A model generated the notes under the pieces. It was not told where the DNA came from, searched no databases, and saw only the letters and a list, made by a program, of their open reading frames with translations. Source: Nonomuraea typhae (lineage in GTDB: Bacteria > Actinomycetota > Actinomycetes > Streptosporangiales > Streptosporangiaceae). Taken from it: DNA of 64,000 nt. Shown here piece after piece: positions 18,490-27,964 of this stretch (positions are counted from its first letter, which is position 1; the number at the start of each line of letters is the position of its first letter). A program made the position numbers and the translations under genes. The stretch spans positions 312,308 through 376,307 of the forward strand of contig NZ_VRLV01000004.1 of the NCBI RefSeq assembly GCF_009760925.1, given 5' to 3'.

Positions 18490-19074
18490 GTGGTGGGTGT
18501 TCAAGAACGGGTGGACGACTCGGCGTTGATCGAGCGGTCTCTGCACGACCCCGAGAGCTTCGCCGAGCTGTTCGACCGGCACGCCGAGGAGATCCACCGC
18601 TACGCCGCCCGCAGGCTCGGCGGCGAACTGGCCGAGGACGTCACCGGTGAGGTGTTCCTCATCGCCTTCCGCGGCCGCGCCCGCTACGACCGCACCAGGC
18701 CGGACGCCCGGCCCTGGTTGTACGGCATCGCCACCAAGGTCGTCTCCCAGCACCGCAGGGCGGAGCGGCGCCGCAACCACGCCATGGCCAAGCTCGGCGC
18801 GGACCGGCCCGACGGCTTCGACGAGCGCAGCGCCGACCGGCTCAGCGCCGAACTGCTCCAGCCGCGGCTGGCCAGGGCGCTGACCCGGCTGAGCGCGGCA
18901 GAACGCGACCTGCTGCTGCTCCTGGCCTGGGCCGACCTCACCTACGACGAGGCGGCCGAGGCGCTGGGCATCCCCGTCGGGACCGTCCGCTCCCGGCTGC
19001 ACCGGTTGCGGGCCAAGGTGCGCAGGGCTCTCGGTGCCGATCCGTTCGCTGCCGAGGAGGGGCACCGTGGATGA
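18490..19074 (+). CDS. ECF-type RNA polymerase sigma factor
   Basis: 194 aa, GTG start. Sigma region 2 is at residues 18-85 (FAELFDRHAEEIHRYAARRLG, then ARPWLYGIATKVVSQHRRAERR). Sigma region 4 is at 130-180 (LSAAERDLLLLLAWADLTYDEAAEALGIPVGTVRSRLHRLR). The 3' end overlaps the next gene by 8 bp. The pairing with a CU044_5270-type membrane protein is common in actinomycetes, where the partner is assumed to act as anti-sigma factor or sensor. Confidence 0.9.
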   Translation: MVGVQERVDDSALIERSLHDPESFAELFDRHAEEIHRYAARRLGGELAEDVTGEVFLIAFRGRARYDRTRPDARPWLYGIATKVVSQHRRAERRRNHAMAKLGADRPDGFDERSADRLSAELLQPRLARALTRLSAAERDLLLLLAWADLTYDEAAEALGIPVGTVRSRLHRLRAKVRRALGADPFAAEEGHRG

Positions 19075-19975
19075 CGAGATCAGAATCTTCGCCGAGGGAC
19101 GTCCGGCGGCCGCGCCGTACCCGGAAAGGGCCCGGCTGGGCGCACGAGAGGACCTGGTGCGCGCCGCGCGGGGACGCGCGCGCTTTCGCCGGCTGCCTCG
19201 CGTGGGATGGCAGGCGGTGGCCGCGTTCGGGGTGACGGCGGCGGTGGTGGGCGGGGTGAGCGTGGCGCTGACCCGGCCCGAACCGGGGATGACGGCGGCG
19301 CCGCGCGGCGCCTACATGCTCATCGAGACGCAGGTCACCATGAGCGGCGCCGGGCGGACCCATCGGGGGAAGGAGCAGCTCTGGGTCAGCACCGGCGACC
19401 TCGCGAGTGTCGCCATGCGCAGGGAGCCGATCGAGGGCATGGAGATGAAGCAGCCGACCTCGTGGCTGCGCTGGAACGGCTGCCGCGCCGCGCCCCTGCC
19501 CTCCGACGTGGAGGGGATGCGGCGGCTGATCTACGACGCCACGGAGCCGGGGGAGAAGGACCGCGAACTGGCCGCGTTCGAGCAGGCGCGACGGTTGCTG
19601 AAAGAGCGGTACTTCACCGCCGAGCAGCAGGAGGCGCTGTGGGCCGTGCTCGGCGCGATGCCCGGCGTCCGCCGGGTCGAGGACGTGCCGGACGACCTGG
19701 GCCGCTTGGGGACGGCGTTCCAGATGGACGTCAAGGCCGCCCCGGCCCGCCGGATCATCGTCGACCCGGAGAGCGGGGAGTACCTCGGCCAGGGCTACGA
19801 CGGGCCGATGGACAGGTTCGTCCTGGAATCCAGCGTGCGGCTCGGCGTGCGGATGGTGGACGAGCTCCCGCAGGTGGACGGCGCGCGCGTCGAGCAGGGC
19901 CCGTGCGAGCGCCGCGACCCCGAGCCCACGCCGTCCGTCACCGGGACCGTCAGCCCGACGCCGATCCCCGGCTGA
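19067..19975 (+). CDS. CU044_5270-family membrane-anchored protein, putative anti-sigma partner
   Basis: 302 aa, GTG at 19067 with GAGGAGGGG upstream; an ATG at 19034 lies deep inside the sigma gene. Residues 1-45 are cytoplasmic (VDDEIRIFAEGRPAAAPYP). One TM helix, WQAVAAFGVTAAVVGGVSVAL, covers residues about 46-66. The extracytoplasmic part of about 230 residues ends in a Thr/Pro tail. The layout fits a single-pass sensor that holds the sigma factor. There is no zinc HxxxCxxC anti-sigma motif, so the mechanism is open. Confidence 0.75.
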   Translation: MDDEIRIFAEGRPAAAPYPERARLGAREDLVRAARGRARFRRLPRVGWQAVAAFGVTAAVVGGVSVALTRPEPGMTAAPRGAYMLIETQVTMSGAGRTHRGKEQLWVSTGDLASVAMRREPIEGMEMKQPTSWLRWNGCRAAPLPSDVEGMRRLIYDATEPGEKDRELAAFEQARRLLKERYFTAEQQEALWAVLGAMPGVRRVEDVPDDLGRLGTAFQMDVKAAPARRIIVDPESGEYLGQGYDGPMDRFVLESSVRLGVRMVDELPQVDGARVEQGPCERRDPEPTPSVTGTVSPTPIPG

Positions 19976-19999
19976 GGGTACGGCGGCGCCGTACCCTCA
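19973..19999. terminator. Bidirectional hairpin terminator between convergent genes
   Basis: Arms GAGGGTACGGC and GCCGTACCCTC, extended by one T-A pair, around a GGC loop: a perfect 12-bp stem. The left arm overlaps the TGA at 19973-19975. No U-tract follows, as is usual in high-GC actinobacteria. Confidence 0.8.
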
Positions 20000-20009
20000 A
20001 GGGGTTGCC

Positions 20010-21221
<1,212 letters not shown>

Positions 21222-21240
21222 TTTCTCCCCCTATTTCGTG

Positions 21241-22032
21241 TTATGCCCGAATCTCGAGCGTGCAGCACTTCGGGCCGCCGCCTGCCTTGCGCAGCTCGGA
21301 CAGCTCGACCGGAATCACCTCGTACCCGCGCCGCTTGAGCTCCAACTGGAGCGCCGTCGCCTCGGAGTTGATCACTACGTGCTCGCCGTCGCTGACCGCG
21401 TTGAGGCCGAGAACCTCGGCATCGGCCGCCGTGGCCAGGACCGCCTCGGGAAACAGCCGCCTCAGCACCTCCTGGCTGCCCTGGGAGAAGGCGCCGGGGA
21501 AGTAGGCGACGTTGCGTCCGTCGAGAGAGAATAGCGCCGTGTCGAGGTGGTAGAAACGCGGGTCCACCAGCGACAACGAGATCACCGGGCGGCCCAGGAA
21601 CTCCTGCGCCTCCAGGTGGGCCTTGGTGTCGGTGCGGAAGCCGGTGCCCGCCAGGATCACCTCGTCCAGCGTGAGGAAGTCGCCCTCGCCCTCGTTCACG
21701 TGCTCAGCGGCCCTGACCGGGTAGCCCTGCTCCTCGAACCAGCGCAGGTAGGCGGGACCCTCGGGGCCGCGCTCGGGGAAGGCGAAGCGCGCGCCGTACA
21801 CCCGGCCGCCCACCACGGTCGCGCCGTTGGCGGCGAACACCATGTCGGGCAGGCCCTCGACCGGGTCGATCAGGCTCACCTGGTGGCCGAGTTCCTCATA
21901 CGCCGCCTTCAGCCCTTCCCACTGCCGGATCGCCACGTCGCGGTCGGCGCCCGCGTCGGGGTCCATCCACGGGTTGATCGCGTACGCGACCGTGAAGTGC
22001 TCGGGGCGGCACATCAGGAAGTGCTTGGGCAT
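21241..22032 (-). CDS. Dimethylargininase/arginine-deiminase-like amidinohydrolase
   Basis: 263 aa from the ATG at 22032 (GGAG 6 bp upstream). Guanidino-group-modifying fold: FAANGATVVGGRVYGARF, EGEGDF, FYHLDTALFSLDG with the catalytic His, and the nucleophile Cys near the end (GPKCCTLE). In this group the enzyme hydrolyses methylarginine or arginine to citrulline, or arginine to ornithine via related reactions. The tight link to rocD (19 bp) and the Lrp gene upstream argue for arginine-family catabolism. Confidence 0.85.
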   Translation of the reverse strand: MPKHFLMCRPEHFTVAYAINPWMDPDAGADRDVAIRQWEGLKAAYEELGHQVSLIDPVEGLPDMVFAANGATVVGGRVYGARFAFPERGPEGPAYLRWFEEQGYPVRAAEHVNEGEGDFLTLDEVILAGTGFRTDTKAHLEAQEFLGRPVISLSLVDPRFYHLDTALFSLDGRNVAYFPGAFSQGSQEVLRRLFPEAVLATAADAEVLGLNAVSDGEHVVINSEATALQLELKRRGYEVIPVELSELRKAGGGPKCCTLEIRA

Positions 22033-22093
22033 GCGGGTCTCCGTCAACCATCGTCGGGGGGTCCCCTCCACGGGGACGGAGACAGCCTAAGAA

Positions 22094-22107
22094 TGCATGA
22101 TTATGCA
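22094..22107. promoter_or_regulatory. Lrp-type operator palindrome upstream of the ddaH-rocD genes
   Basis: TGCAT-GATT-ATGCA is a perfect inverted repeat in an otherwise GC-rich region. It sits 62 bp before the ATG at 22032, next to a possible -10 TAGGCT (complement of 22084-22089). The arm and spacer size suit an Lrp/AsnC dimer. That the neighbouring Lrp binds here is inference. Confidence 0.6.
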
Positions 22108-22153
22108 GGCCAAGCCGCTGGCATTGCGCGTTGGCGCGGGTCTGTTGCGAGTC

Positions 22154-22627
22154 TTACCCGGAGATGGCCGATCCGTTGCGTCCGGTCGGATCCGCCGCGT
22201 CGACCAGCCGCGAAAGCACGATCGAGCTCTTGGTCCTGACCACGAACGGCATGGCCGCGATGCGCTCGATGACCCGCTCGACGTGGCCGACGTCGGTTGC
22301 ACGGATATGCAGAAGCGCGTCGGCCTCGCCGGTGATCGTCGCCGCCGCCACCACCTCGGGGAACCTGGCCACGGCCACGCCGATGTCGGAGGGTTTCGTC
22401 TTGCCCTGGCAGAACAGCTCCACGTACGCCTCGGTTGTCCAGCCCAGCGCCTGCGGCGCCACCACGGCGCTGAAACCGGTGATCGTCCCGGTCTCGCGCA
22501 ACCGATCCACCCGCCGTTTGACGGCCGAGGCAGACAGGCCCACGTGTTGCCCAATTTCCGCATATGTCGCCCGAGCATCCTCCACGAGAGCGGCGATGAT
22601 CTCGCGGTCCAGCCGATCCAGTTCCAC
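22154..22627 (-). CDS. Lrp/AsnC-family regulator
   Basis: 157 aa, GTG at 22627. TATACA (complement of 22634-22639) is 6 bp upstream, so the transcript is probably leaderless; a longer frame to 22690 is rejected. AsnC-type HTH at residues 2-50 (LDRLDREIIAALVEDARATYAEIG, then SASAVKRRVDRLRETG). The RAM ligand domain is at 65-140. It is upstream of, and on the same strand as, the dimethylargininase-like and rocD genes, so it probably senses an amino acid of that pathway. Confidence 0.87.
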   Translation of the reverse strand: MELDRLDREIIAALVEDARATYAEIGQHVGLSASAVKRRVDRLRETGTITGFSAVVAPQALGWTTEAYVELFCQGKTKPSDIGVAVARFPEVVAAATITGEADALLHIRATDVGHVERVIERIAAMPFVVRTKSSIVLSRLVDAADPTGRNGSAISG

Positions 22628-22688
22628 GCGACCTGTATACCGCCTTCCCCTGGAGTCACCTGCGCCGACCGGCCCGCAGAATGAGGAC

Positions 22689-25121
22689 ATGAGGTTTCCC
22701 GAAGACTTCGTGTGGGGCGTGTCGACGTCGGCCTACCAGATCGAGGGCGCCGCCGGCCTGCGCGGCCTGTCCATCTGGGACACCTTCTCCCACACCCCCG
22801 GCCGCATCCGGGACGCCTCCACCGGCGACATGGCCTGCGACCACTACCACCGCTACGCCGAGGACGTCGCCCTCATGCGCGGGTACGGCGCCTACCGGTT
22901 CTCGGTGAGCTGGCCCCGGGTGTTACCCGAGGGCCACGGCCGGGTCAGCGCCGCCGGCCTGGACTTCTACGACCGCCTCGTGGACGAGCTGGTCGGCCGC
23001 GGCATCGCCCCCTACGCCACCCTCTACCACTGGGACCTGCCCCAGGCCCTCGAAGACCGGGGCGGCTGGCCGCGGCGCGACACCGCCCTCCGCTTCGCCG
23101 ACTACGCCCTCGCCGTACACGAACGGCTGGGCGACCGCGTGGACACCTGGTTCACGATCAACGAGCCCTGGGTGGCGGCCTTCCTCGGCTACGCGGACGG
23201 CACCCACGCGCCCGGCAGGCGCTCGGCGGCCGAGGCGTTCCGCAGCGCCCACCACCTGCTGCTCGCCCACGGCCTGGCCACCCGGGCGCTCCGGCAGGCG
23301 GGCGCGGCCCGGATCGGCATCGCGCTCAACGTCTCGCCCGTGCTCACCCCCGGCGGGCTCGCCGACCTGGACGCCGAGCCCTCGTCCGAGGACGCCGAAG
23401 CCGTGGCCAGGATCGACGCCCTGCTCAACCGGCAGTTCCTCGACCCGATGCTGCGAGGTTCCTACCCGGCGGAGCTGACCAAGCTCGTGGCCGAGCACGG
23501 GGGCCTGGATCACGTGCTCGACGGCGACCTCGCCGTCATCGCGCAGCCGCTCGACGTGCTCGGGGTCAACTACTACGCGCCGCAGGTGGTGCAGGCACAG
23601 CCCAGCCGGCCGGGGGAGCCCGCGTTTCCCGGCAGTGACGGGGTGCTGTTCGCCGCCGTGCCCGCCCCGGCCACCGCCATGGGCTGGCCGATCGTGCCCG
23701 GCGGGCTGACCATGGTCCTGCGCCGGCTGGCCGCCGAGCATCCTGGGCTCGACCTCCTCGTCACCGAGAACGGGGCCGCGTTCGACGACTCCCCGGCCGA
23801 CCATGACCGGGTCGCCTACCTGGACGCCCACGTGCGTGCCGCGCACGCGGCGATCGCCGACGGGGTACGGCTGCGCGGCTTCCTGGTCTGGACGCTGCTG
23901 GACAACTTCGAGTGGGCCGACGGATATCAGCGGAAATTTGGGCTTTTCCAGGTGGATTTCGCGACTCAGCGGCGGACGGAGCGGTTGAGTGCCCGGTGGT
24001 TCCGTGAGCTGATCGCCCGCAACGGGCCGGCGCCCGCCGGGCGGCCCACGCTGGAGACCGTCGCCGCCCGCGCCGGCGTCTCGCGGGCCACCGTCTCCCG
24101 CGTGGTCAACGGCGAGCCCTCGGTACGGCCGGTCGTGCGGGCCCGCGTGCTCGCGGCGGTGGAAGAACTCGGGTATGTGCCCAACCAGGCCGCCCGGAGC
24201 CTGGCCACCCGGCGGTCCGGGGTGGTGGCCCTGGTCCTGGCCGGGCCCCGGCAGGACAATGCCACGCTGGTGGCCGCGGTGGCGCAGTACGTGACCAGCG
24301 TCCTCGAGGCCGCCGGGCGGCAGGTGGCGCTCATGCTGGCCGACACCGCCGAGAGCCACCGGCGCATCCTGGCCCGGGTCGAGGCGCGGGAGGTGGACGG
24401 GGTGATCCTGCTGCCGCCGGACCGGGGCGACACGCTGACCGAGCGGCTGGCGGGGACCGGGGTGCCGGTGGTGGTGCTGGGGCGGCCGGGCGGGACGGCG
24501 GTGCCGTACGTGGACGTGGACGACGCGGGCGGCGGTGCGGCCGTGGCACGGCACCTGGGGGAGCGCGGGCAGCCCGGGCACCTCTGGAAACCTGAGCAGC
24601 CCACGCAGTCTGGGCAGCCCGGCCAGTCTGGGCCGTCTGGGCCGTCTGGGCAGGGCGGGCTGGTGGTTTTGGCCGGGCCCGGGGTGGCGGCTCGGGAGCG
24701 GGTGGCGGGCTTTCTTGGGGCCGTTCCCGCGGGCGGGGTCACGCCGGTTGTGGTGGAGGCCGGGGCCGGGGTCGAGGCGGGGGTGCTGGCCATGCAGCGG
24801 GTGCTGGCCGATGGGGCCCGTCCCGGAGGCGTGTTCGCGGTCACCGATCAGCTGGCCATCGGGGCGATCCGGGCGCTGCGTGCGGCGGGGCTGCGGGTTC
24901 CGGAGGACGTGGCGGTCGCCGGGTTCGGGGACGGTGCGGCGGGCCGGCACCTCACGCCGGGACTCACCACGGTCGGGGTCGCCGAGACCGAGCAGGCGCT
25001 GGCCCTGGCCAGGTGCCTGCTGGCCGCGCTGGAGGGGCACACCGTCGTGCCCGCCGTACTCCCGGTGCGGCTGATCGTCCGGGAGAGCACCGTCAGCGGG
25101 GAGTGGCCCGGCGGGCGATGA
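22689..25121 (+). CDS. Fusion protein: GH1 beta-glucosidase + LacI-family transcription regulator
   Basis: 810 aa in one uninterrupted frame. Residues 1-445 are a complete family-1 glycoside hydrolase: start FPEDFVWGVSTSAYQIEGA, acid/base Glu159 in TINEPW, nucleophile Glu360 in VTENGA, end LLDNFEWADGYQRKFGLF and ARWFRELIARNG. After a PAPAGR linker, residues 452-810 are a LacI-type regulator: HTH TLETVAARAGVSRATVSRVV (454-473), hinge region GYVPNQAARSLATRRSG, and sugar-binding domain (VFAVTDQLAIGAIRALRAAG, DVAVAGFGD). Separate bglC and cebR/celR-type genes are usual neighbours in actinomycetes; here stop, spacer and start are all gone. CAGAAT at 22677-22682, 6 bp before the ATG, may be a -10 box. 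Confidence 0.88.
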   Translation: MRFPEDFVWGVSTSAYQIEGAAGLRGLSIWDTFSHTPGRIRDASTGDMACDHYHRYAEDVALMRGYGAYRFSVSWPRVLPEGHGRVSAAGLDFYDRLVDELVGRGIAPYATLYHWDLPQALEDRGGWPRRDTALRFADYALAVHERLGDRVDTWFTINEPWVAAFLGYADGTHAPGRRSAAEAFRSAHHLLLAHGLATRALRQAGAARIGIALNVSPVLTPGGLADLDAEPSSEDAEAVARIDALLNRQFLDPMLRGSYPAELTKLVAEHGGLDHVLDGDLAVIAQPLDVLGVNYYAPQVVQAQPSRPGEPAFPGSDGVLFAAVPAPATAMGWPIVPGGLTMVLRRLAAEHPGLDLLVTENGAAFDDSPADHDRVAYLDAHVRAAHAAIADGVRLRGFLVWTLLDNFEWADGYQRKFGLFQVDFATQRRTERLSARWFRELIARNGPAPAGRPTLETVAARAGVSRATVSRVVNGEPSVRPVVRARVLAAVEELGYVPNQAARSLATRRSGVVALVLAGPRQDNATLVAAVAQYVTSVLEAAGRQVALMLADTAESHRRILARVEAREVDGVILLPPDRGDTLTERLAGTGVPVVVLGRPGGTAVPYVDVDDAGGGAAVARHLGERGQPGHLWKPEQPTQSGQPGQSGPSGPSGQGGLVVLAGPGVAARERVAGFLGAVPAGGVTPVVVEAGAGVEAGVLAMQRVLADGARPGGVFAVTDQLAIGAIRALRAAGLRVPEDVAVAGFGDGAAGRHLTPGLTTVGVAETEQALALARCLLAALEGHTVVPAVLPVRLIVRESTVSGEWPGGR
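24606..24654 (+). repeat. Low-complexity microrepeat inside the LacI half of the fusion gene
   Basis: Imperfect 9-base units of the type CAG/CCG-TCT-GGG and CAG-CCC-GGC repeat across this stretch. Together with flanking codons they encode a Gln/Ser/Gly/Pro-rich insertion of about 30 residues (627-657). In LacI relatives this point is a short turn leading into the strand LVVLAGP. The rest of the domain is unaffected. Confidence 0.75.
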
Positions 25122-26265
25122 TGCGCTCGGCCCAGCTGGCCGCCTCGGGGTCCTTCAGGCCCTCGACCACGCCGCCCAGGTAGGCGGTGGCGAGGCTGTG
25201 GAAGCCGTTGTCGATCTGCCGCACGCGTCCCGCGCGCCGCCGCTCGGCCGACTGGACGTGCTGGCCGATGCTCTCGGCGTAGCCGGCGTCGTGCTGGTAG
25301 GCGGCCTGCGCGCGGGCGCAGGCTTCGGCGTCGTGGTCGCGCTTGGCGCGCAGCTCGCGCAGGCGCCGGTCGTTCGGGTTGTGCATGCGGCGGCCGAGGT
25401 CGGCGGCGATGAGGGCGGTGGCGATCAGCAGCGCCAGCAGCAGGACCATCGTGGGCAGCTCGCCCACCCCGCCGGAGGTGGGGCCGATCTCCTGCCCGTC
25501 CACGATCAGTGGTTTGACCAGGGCGTCGCGGCGCAGCACCGCCACGGCGACGATCAGGCCGAGCCACACCAGCGCCACCCCGGCCAGCAGCCATCGGCCG
25601 CGCGCCGGGCTGCCGTTCTCCTGCCAGGCGCGGAACGCCCTGCCGTACATGTGCGGCGCGACCAGCATGATGAGCGCGGCGCCGGCGGCGAGCAGGGCGG
25701 TCATGGCGACGCTGTCACCCCAGTTCAGGATGACCTGGTACAGGATGGGCACCTCGACGATCAGCAGGAGCAGCAGCAGGAGCGCCCCGGGCAGCCATCG
25801 GCGGATGGCGGGCCAGCGGCTGCCGGACAGCGCGATCGAGCTGGGGCGGCCGTCGCCGGGGCGTTTGCTGGGCTGTTCCAGCTCGGCCACGTGGTGCCGG
25901 GAGTCCTCCAGGGCCTTGCGGAGCTCGGCGAACGTGCGCTGCGACTCGGCCAGCCTGATCTTCTGCGCCTCGAACTCGGCCTTGGCCTGCTGGGTTTCGC
26001 GTTCCGTGCAGGCGTCGACGCGGGACAGTTCGGCCAGCCGTTCGTCCTCCAGCTCGTGGAAGCGGGGGACGCTGCCGGTCTCCAGCGTGAGCGTGTCGAT
26101 CTGGCCGTCGGCGGCGTGGCGGCGGCCCAGCTCACGCTCCTCGGCCCGGCGCTGCCGCCAGTCGGGCACGTGGTACAGGTCCCCGTCGTAGGCGATGGCC
26201 GGGGTCCGCCGGGCGAGGTGGATGGGTTCGTCGGGAAGGTCCTTGTGCCGTTTGCCGAAACGCAT
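25093..26265 (-). CDS. Coiled-coil membrane protein, unknown family
   Basis: 390 aa from the ATG at 26265 (GGAGG 6 bp upstream). Residues 1-60 are basic and hydrophilic. Residues about 65-135 are a helical coiled coil (ELEDERLAELSRVDACTERE, QKIRLAESQRTFAELRKALE). Four hydrophobic segments follow: LLLLLLIVEVPILYQVIL, a second (VAMTALLAAGAALIMLV), a third (WLLAGVALVWLGLIVAVAVL) and a fourth (TMVLLLALLIATALIAADL). The C-terminal 90 residues are again charged and helical. It shares this helical pattern with the coiled-coil protein at 27961-28809. The function is not recognised. It overlaps the convergent GH1-LacI gene by 29 bp. Confidence 0.7.
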   Translation of the reverse strand: MRFGKRHKDLPDEPIHLARRTPAIAYDGDLYHVPDWRQRRAEERELGRRHAADGQIDTLTLETGSVPRFHELEDERLAELSRVDACTERETQQAKAEFEAQKIRLAESQRTFAELRKALEDSRHHVAELEQPSKRPGDGRPSSIALSGSRWPAIRRWLPGALLLLLLLIVEVPILYQVILNWGDSVAMTALLAAGAALIMLVAPHMYGRAFRAWQENGSPARGRWLLAGVALVWLGLIVAVAVLRRDALVKPLIVDGQEIGPTSGGVGELPTMVLLLALLIATALIAADLGRRMHNPNDRRLRELRAKRDHDAEACARAQAAYQHDAGYAESIGQHVQSAERRRAGRVRQIDNGFHSLATAYLGGVVEGLKDPEAASWAERIIARRATPR

Positions 26266-26312
26266 AGCCCCTCCAGGCTTCGATTTCATGCTAAATCCCG
26301 GAGAATGGCGGC

Positions 26313-27260
26313 GTGCGTGAATTGCCGGTGATCGATATTTCGCCCCTTTTGTCGGGTACGGCGGGCGGTGTGCCCGACCAGATCGGGGCGGCCTGCCGTA
26401 CCAGCGGGTTCTTCTACATCACGGGACACGGGGTCCCCTCCGCGCTCGTCTCCCGGCTCGACGCCGCCGCGCGGGAGTTCTTCGAGCTGCCGCTGGAGGT
26501 CAAGAACGAGATCTCCATGGATCGGGGCGGGCGGGCCTGGCGCGGGTTCTTCCCCGTGGGCGGTGAGCTCACCTCCGGGCGTCCCGATCTCAAGGAAGGC
26601 GTCTATTTCGGCGCCGAGCGGCCGCCCAGTTCCCTGCCGTTGCACGGGCCGAATCTGTTCCCCGCTCAGGTGCCCGCGTTGCGGGAGGCGGTGCTGGAGT
26701 ACCTGGACGTCATGGGCGGGGTCGCCCAGGCGGTGCTGCGGGGGATCGCGCTCAGCCTCGGGTTGCCCGGTGACTACTTCAGCGCCGGATACACGGCCGA
26801 TCCGACCATCCTGTTCCGGATATTTCACTATCCGCCCTCTGCGCCTGATGGGGCCGAGTGGGGAGTCGGGGAGCACACCGACTACGGGCTGCTCACCCTG
26901 CTGCTCCAGGACGCCAACGGCGGGCTGCAGGTCCACACCCCGGATGGATGGATCGCCGCGCCGCCGGTCCCCGGCACGTTCGTCTGCAACATCGGCGACA
27001 TGCTCGACAAGCTCACCGGCGGGCTCTACCGGTCCACGCCGCACCGGGTGCGGAACCTCAGCGGGAACGAGCGGCTCAGCTTCCCGTTCTTCTTCGACCC
27101 CGGGTCGGACCGCGAGGTGCCGCCGCTGCCGTACACCGAGGGCGGCCGGGCCCGCTGGGACGGGCAGGACCTTCGCGCCTTCACCGGAACCTACGGCGAG
27201 TACCTGCTGGGGAAGGTGGCCAAGGTCTTCCCGCAGCTGAGAGAGGACGTCCTGGACTAG
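26313..27260 (+). CDS. Isopenicillin-N-synthase-like 2-oxoglutarate/Fe(II) dioxygenase
   Basis: 315 aa, GTG start. GAGAAT at 26301-26306, 6 bp upstream, could be a -10 box for a leaderless message. Domains: DIOX_N (residues 3-110, with [11 protein letters not shown]) and the 2OG-FeII core with the iron ligands HxD in GEHTDYG and His in STPHRVRN, and the 2OG-binding Arg/Ser in ERLSFPFF. The family carries out hydroxylation, desaturation or ring closure in secondary or catabolic metabolism. It is not in an operon; its 3' end touches the convergent lipoprotein gene by 4 bp. Confidence 0.87.
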   Translation: MRELPVIDISPLLSGTAGGVPDQIGAACRTSGFFYITGHGVPSALVSRLDAAAREFFELPLEVKNEISMDRGGRAWRGFFPVGGELTSGRPDLKEGVYFGAERPPSSLPLHGPNLFPAQVPALREAVLEYLDVMGGVAQAVLRGIALSLGLPGDYFSAGYTADPTILFRIFHYPPSAPDGAEWGVGEHTDYGLLTLLLQDANGGLQVHTPDGWIAAPPVPGTFVCNIGDMLDKLTGGLYRSTPHRVRNLSGNERLSFPFFFDPGSDREVPPLPYTEGGRARWDGQDLRAFTGTYGEYLLGKVAKVFPQLREDVLD

Positions 27261-27964
27261 AGCAGATCAGCCGAAACCGCCCCCGCCGCCTCGAACGCCT
27301 CCCGCCAGAAGCTCTCCAGCAGCGGGAACCTGTCCGGGTCAGAGGTCTTGGCGCGCAGGAACCCGTGGACCACGATCTCGTAGCCGGTCAGGTCCGGCAG
27401 GAGGCGGGCCCGGCGCAGTTCCTCGATCTTGCCCTTCCGGCCGGCCGTACTGAGGTCGAGCTTGTTGACGTCCAGCTCGCCGCGATTGTTGATCAGGTCG
27501 CTGAAGACGGCGACGCGATGGACGCGCTCGGGCCGGCGTTGCGCGCCCATCTGCTTGACCAGGTAGCGCAGGGCGCCGATCACGTCCGAACCCCTGCCCT
27601 CGTCCGGGCAGTCGAACAACTTCAGCGCCTTCGGCACCACCTGCGTCAGGCGGTGCTTCCTGATCCGCTCCTCGACCACCGGGTTGGCGTTGGGGTTCTC
27701 CTGCGCCGTGGCGGCGATCCTGACCGGGGTCTCGCGGCAGGTGCTGCTCTCCGAGGCGCCGGTGACGGCCGCGAACCCCATCCAGTCGCAGCCGCCGGTG
27801 AACTCGGGCAGCTTCGCGGTCACATCGCTGCGGGAGGTGGCGGGCTCGGCGTAGGAGGTGGAGTCCACGACCGTGCCGCACAGGCCGCGCGCCTGCGCCG
27901 CGCATCCGCCGGTCCCCGCCATCACCAGCCCCACGGCCAGCACACCCGCCACCGGCCCCCTCAC
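27257..27964 (-). CDS. Putative lipoprotein with a VWA-like segment
   Basis: 235 aa, GTG at 27964 overlapping the upstream stop (GTGA). The start [21 protein letters not shown] is a lipoprotein signal whose lipobox TGGC is slightly off consensus. The mature part has six further cysteines in its first half. The segment [18 protein letters not shown] resembles the first metal-site strand of a von Willebrand A domain (VxxFSD). The remaining MIDAS residues are not clear. It is co-transcribed with the coiled-coil gene, so the two probably work at the cell envelope. Function unknown. Confidence 0.65.
   Translation of the reverse strand: MRGPVAGVLAVGLVMAGTGGCAAQARGLCGTVVDSTSYAEPATSRSDVTAKLPEFTGGCDWMGFAAVTGASESSTCRETPVRIAATAQENPNANPVVEERIRKHRLTQVVPKALKLFDCPDEGRGSDVIGALRYLVKQMGAQRRPERVHRVAVFSDLINNRGELDVNKLDLSTAGRKGKIEELRRARLLPDLTGYEIVVHGFLRAKTSDPDRFPLLESFWREAFEAAGAVSADLL

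Noticed and set aside
22633..22645. CTGTATACCGCCT before lrp as another GntR operator
   Set aside because: The 13 bases equal the fdh site, but TATACA here is the natural -10 box of a leaderless promoter and the second half (GAATG/GTATG) is missing; likely promoter similarity.
22131..22688. In-frame extension of the GH1-LacI gene upstream to 22131
   Set aside because: It runs antisense through the lrp gene and adds no GH1 sequence; the family start FPEDFVWG begins at 22689.
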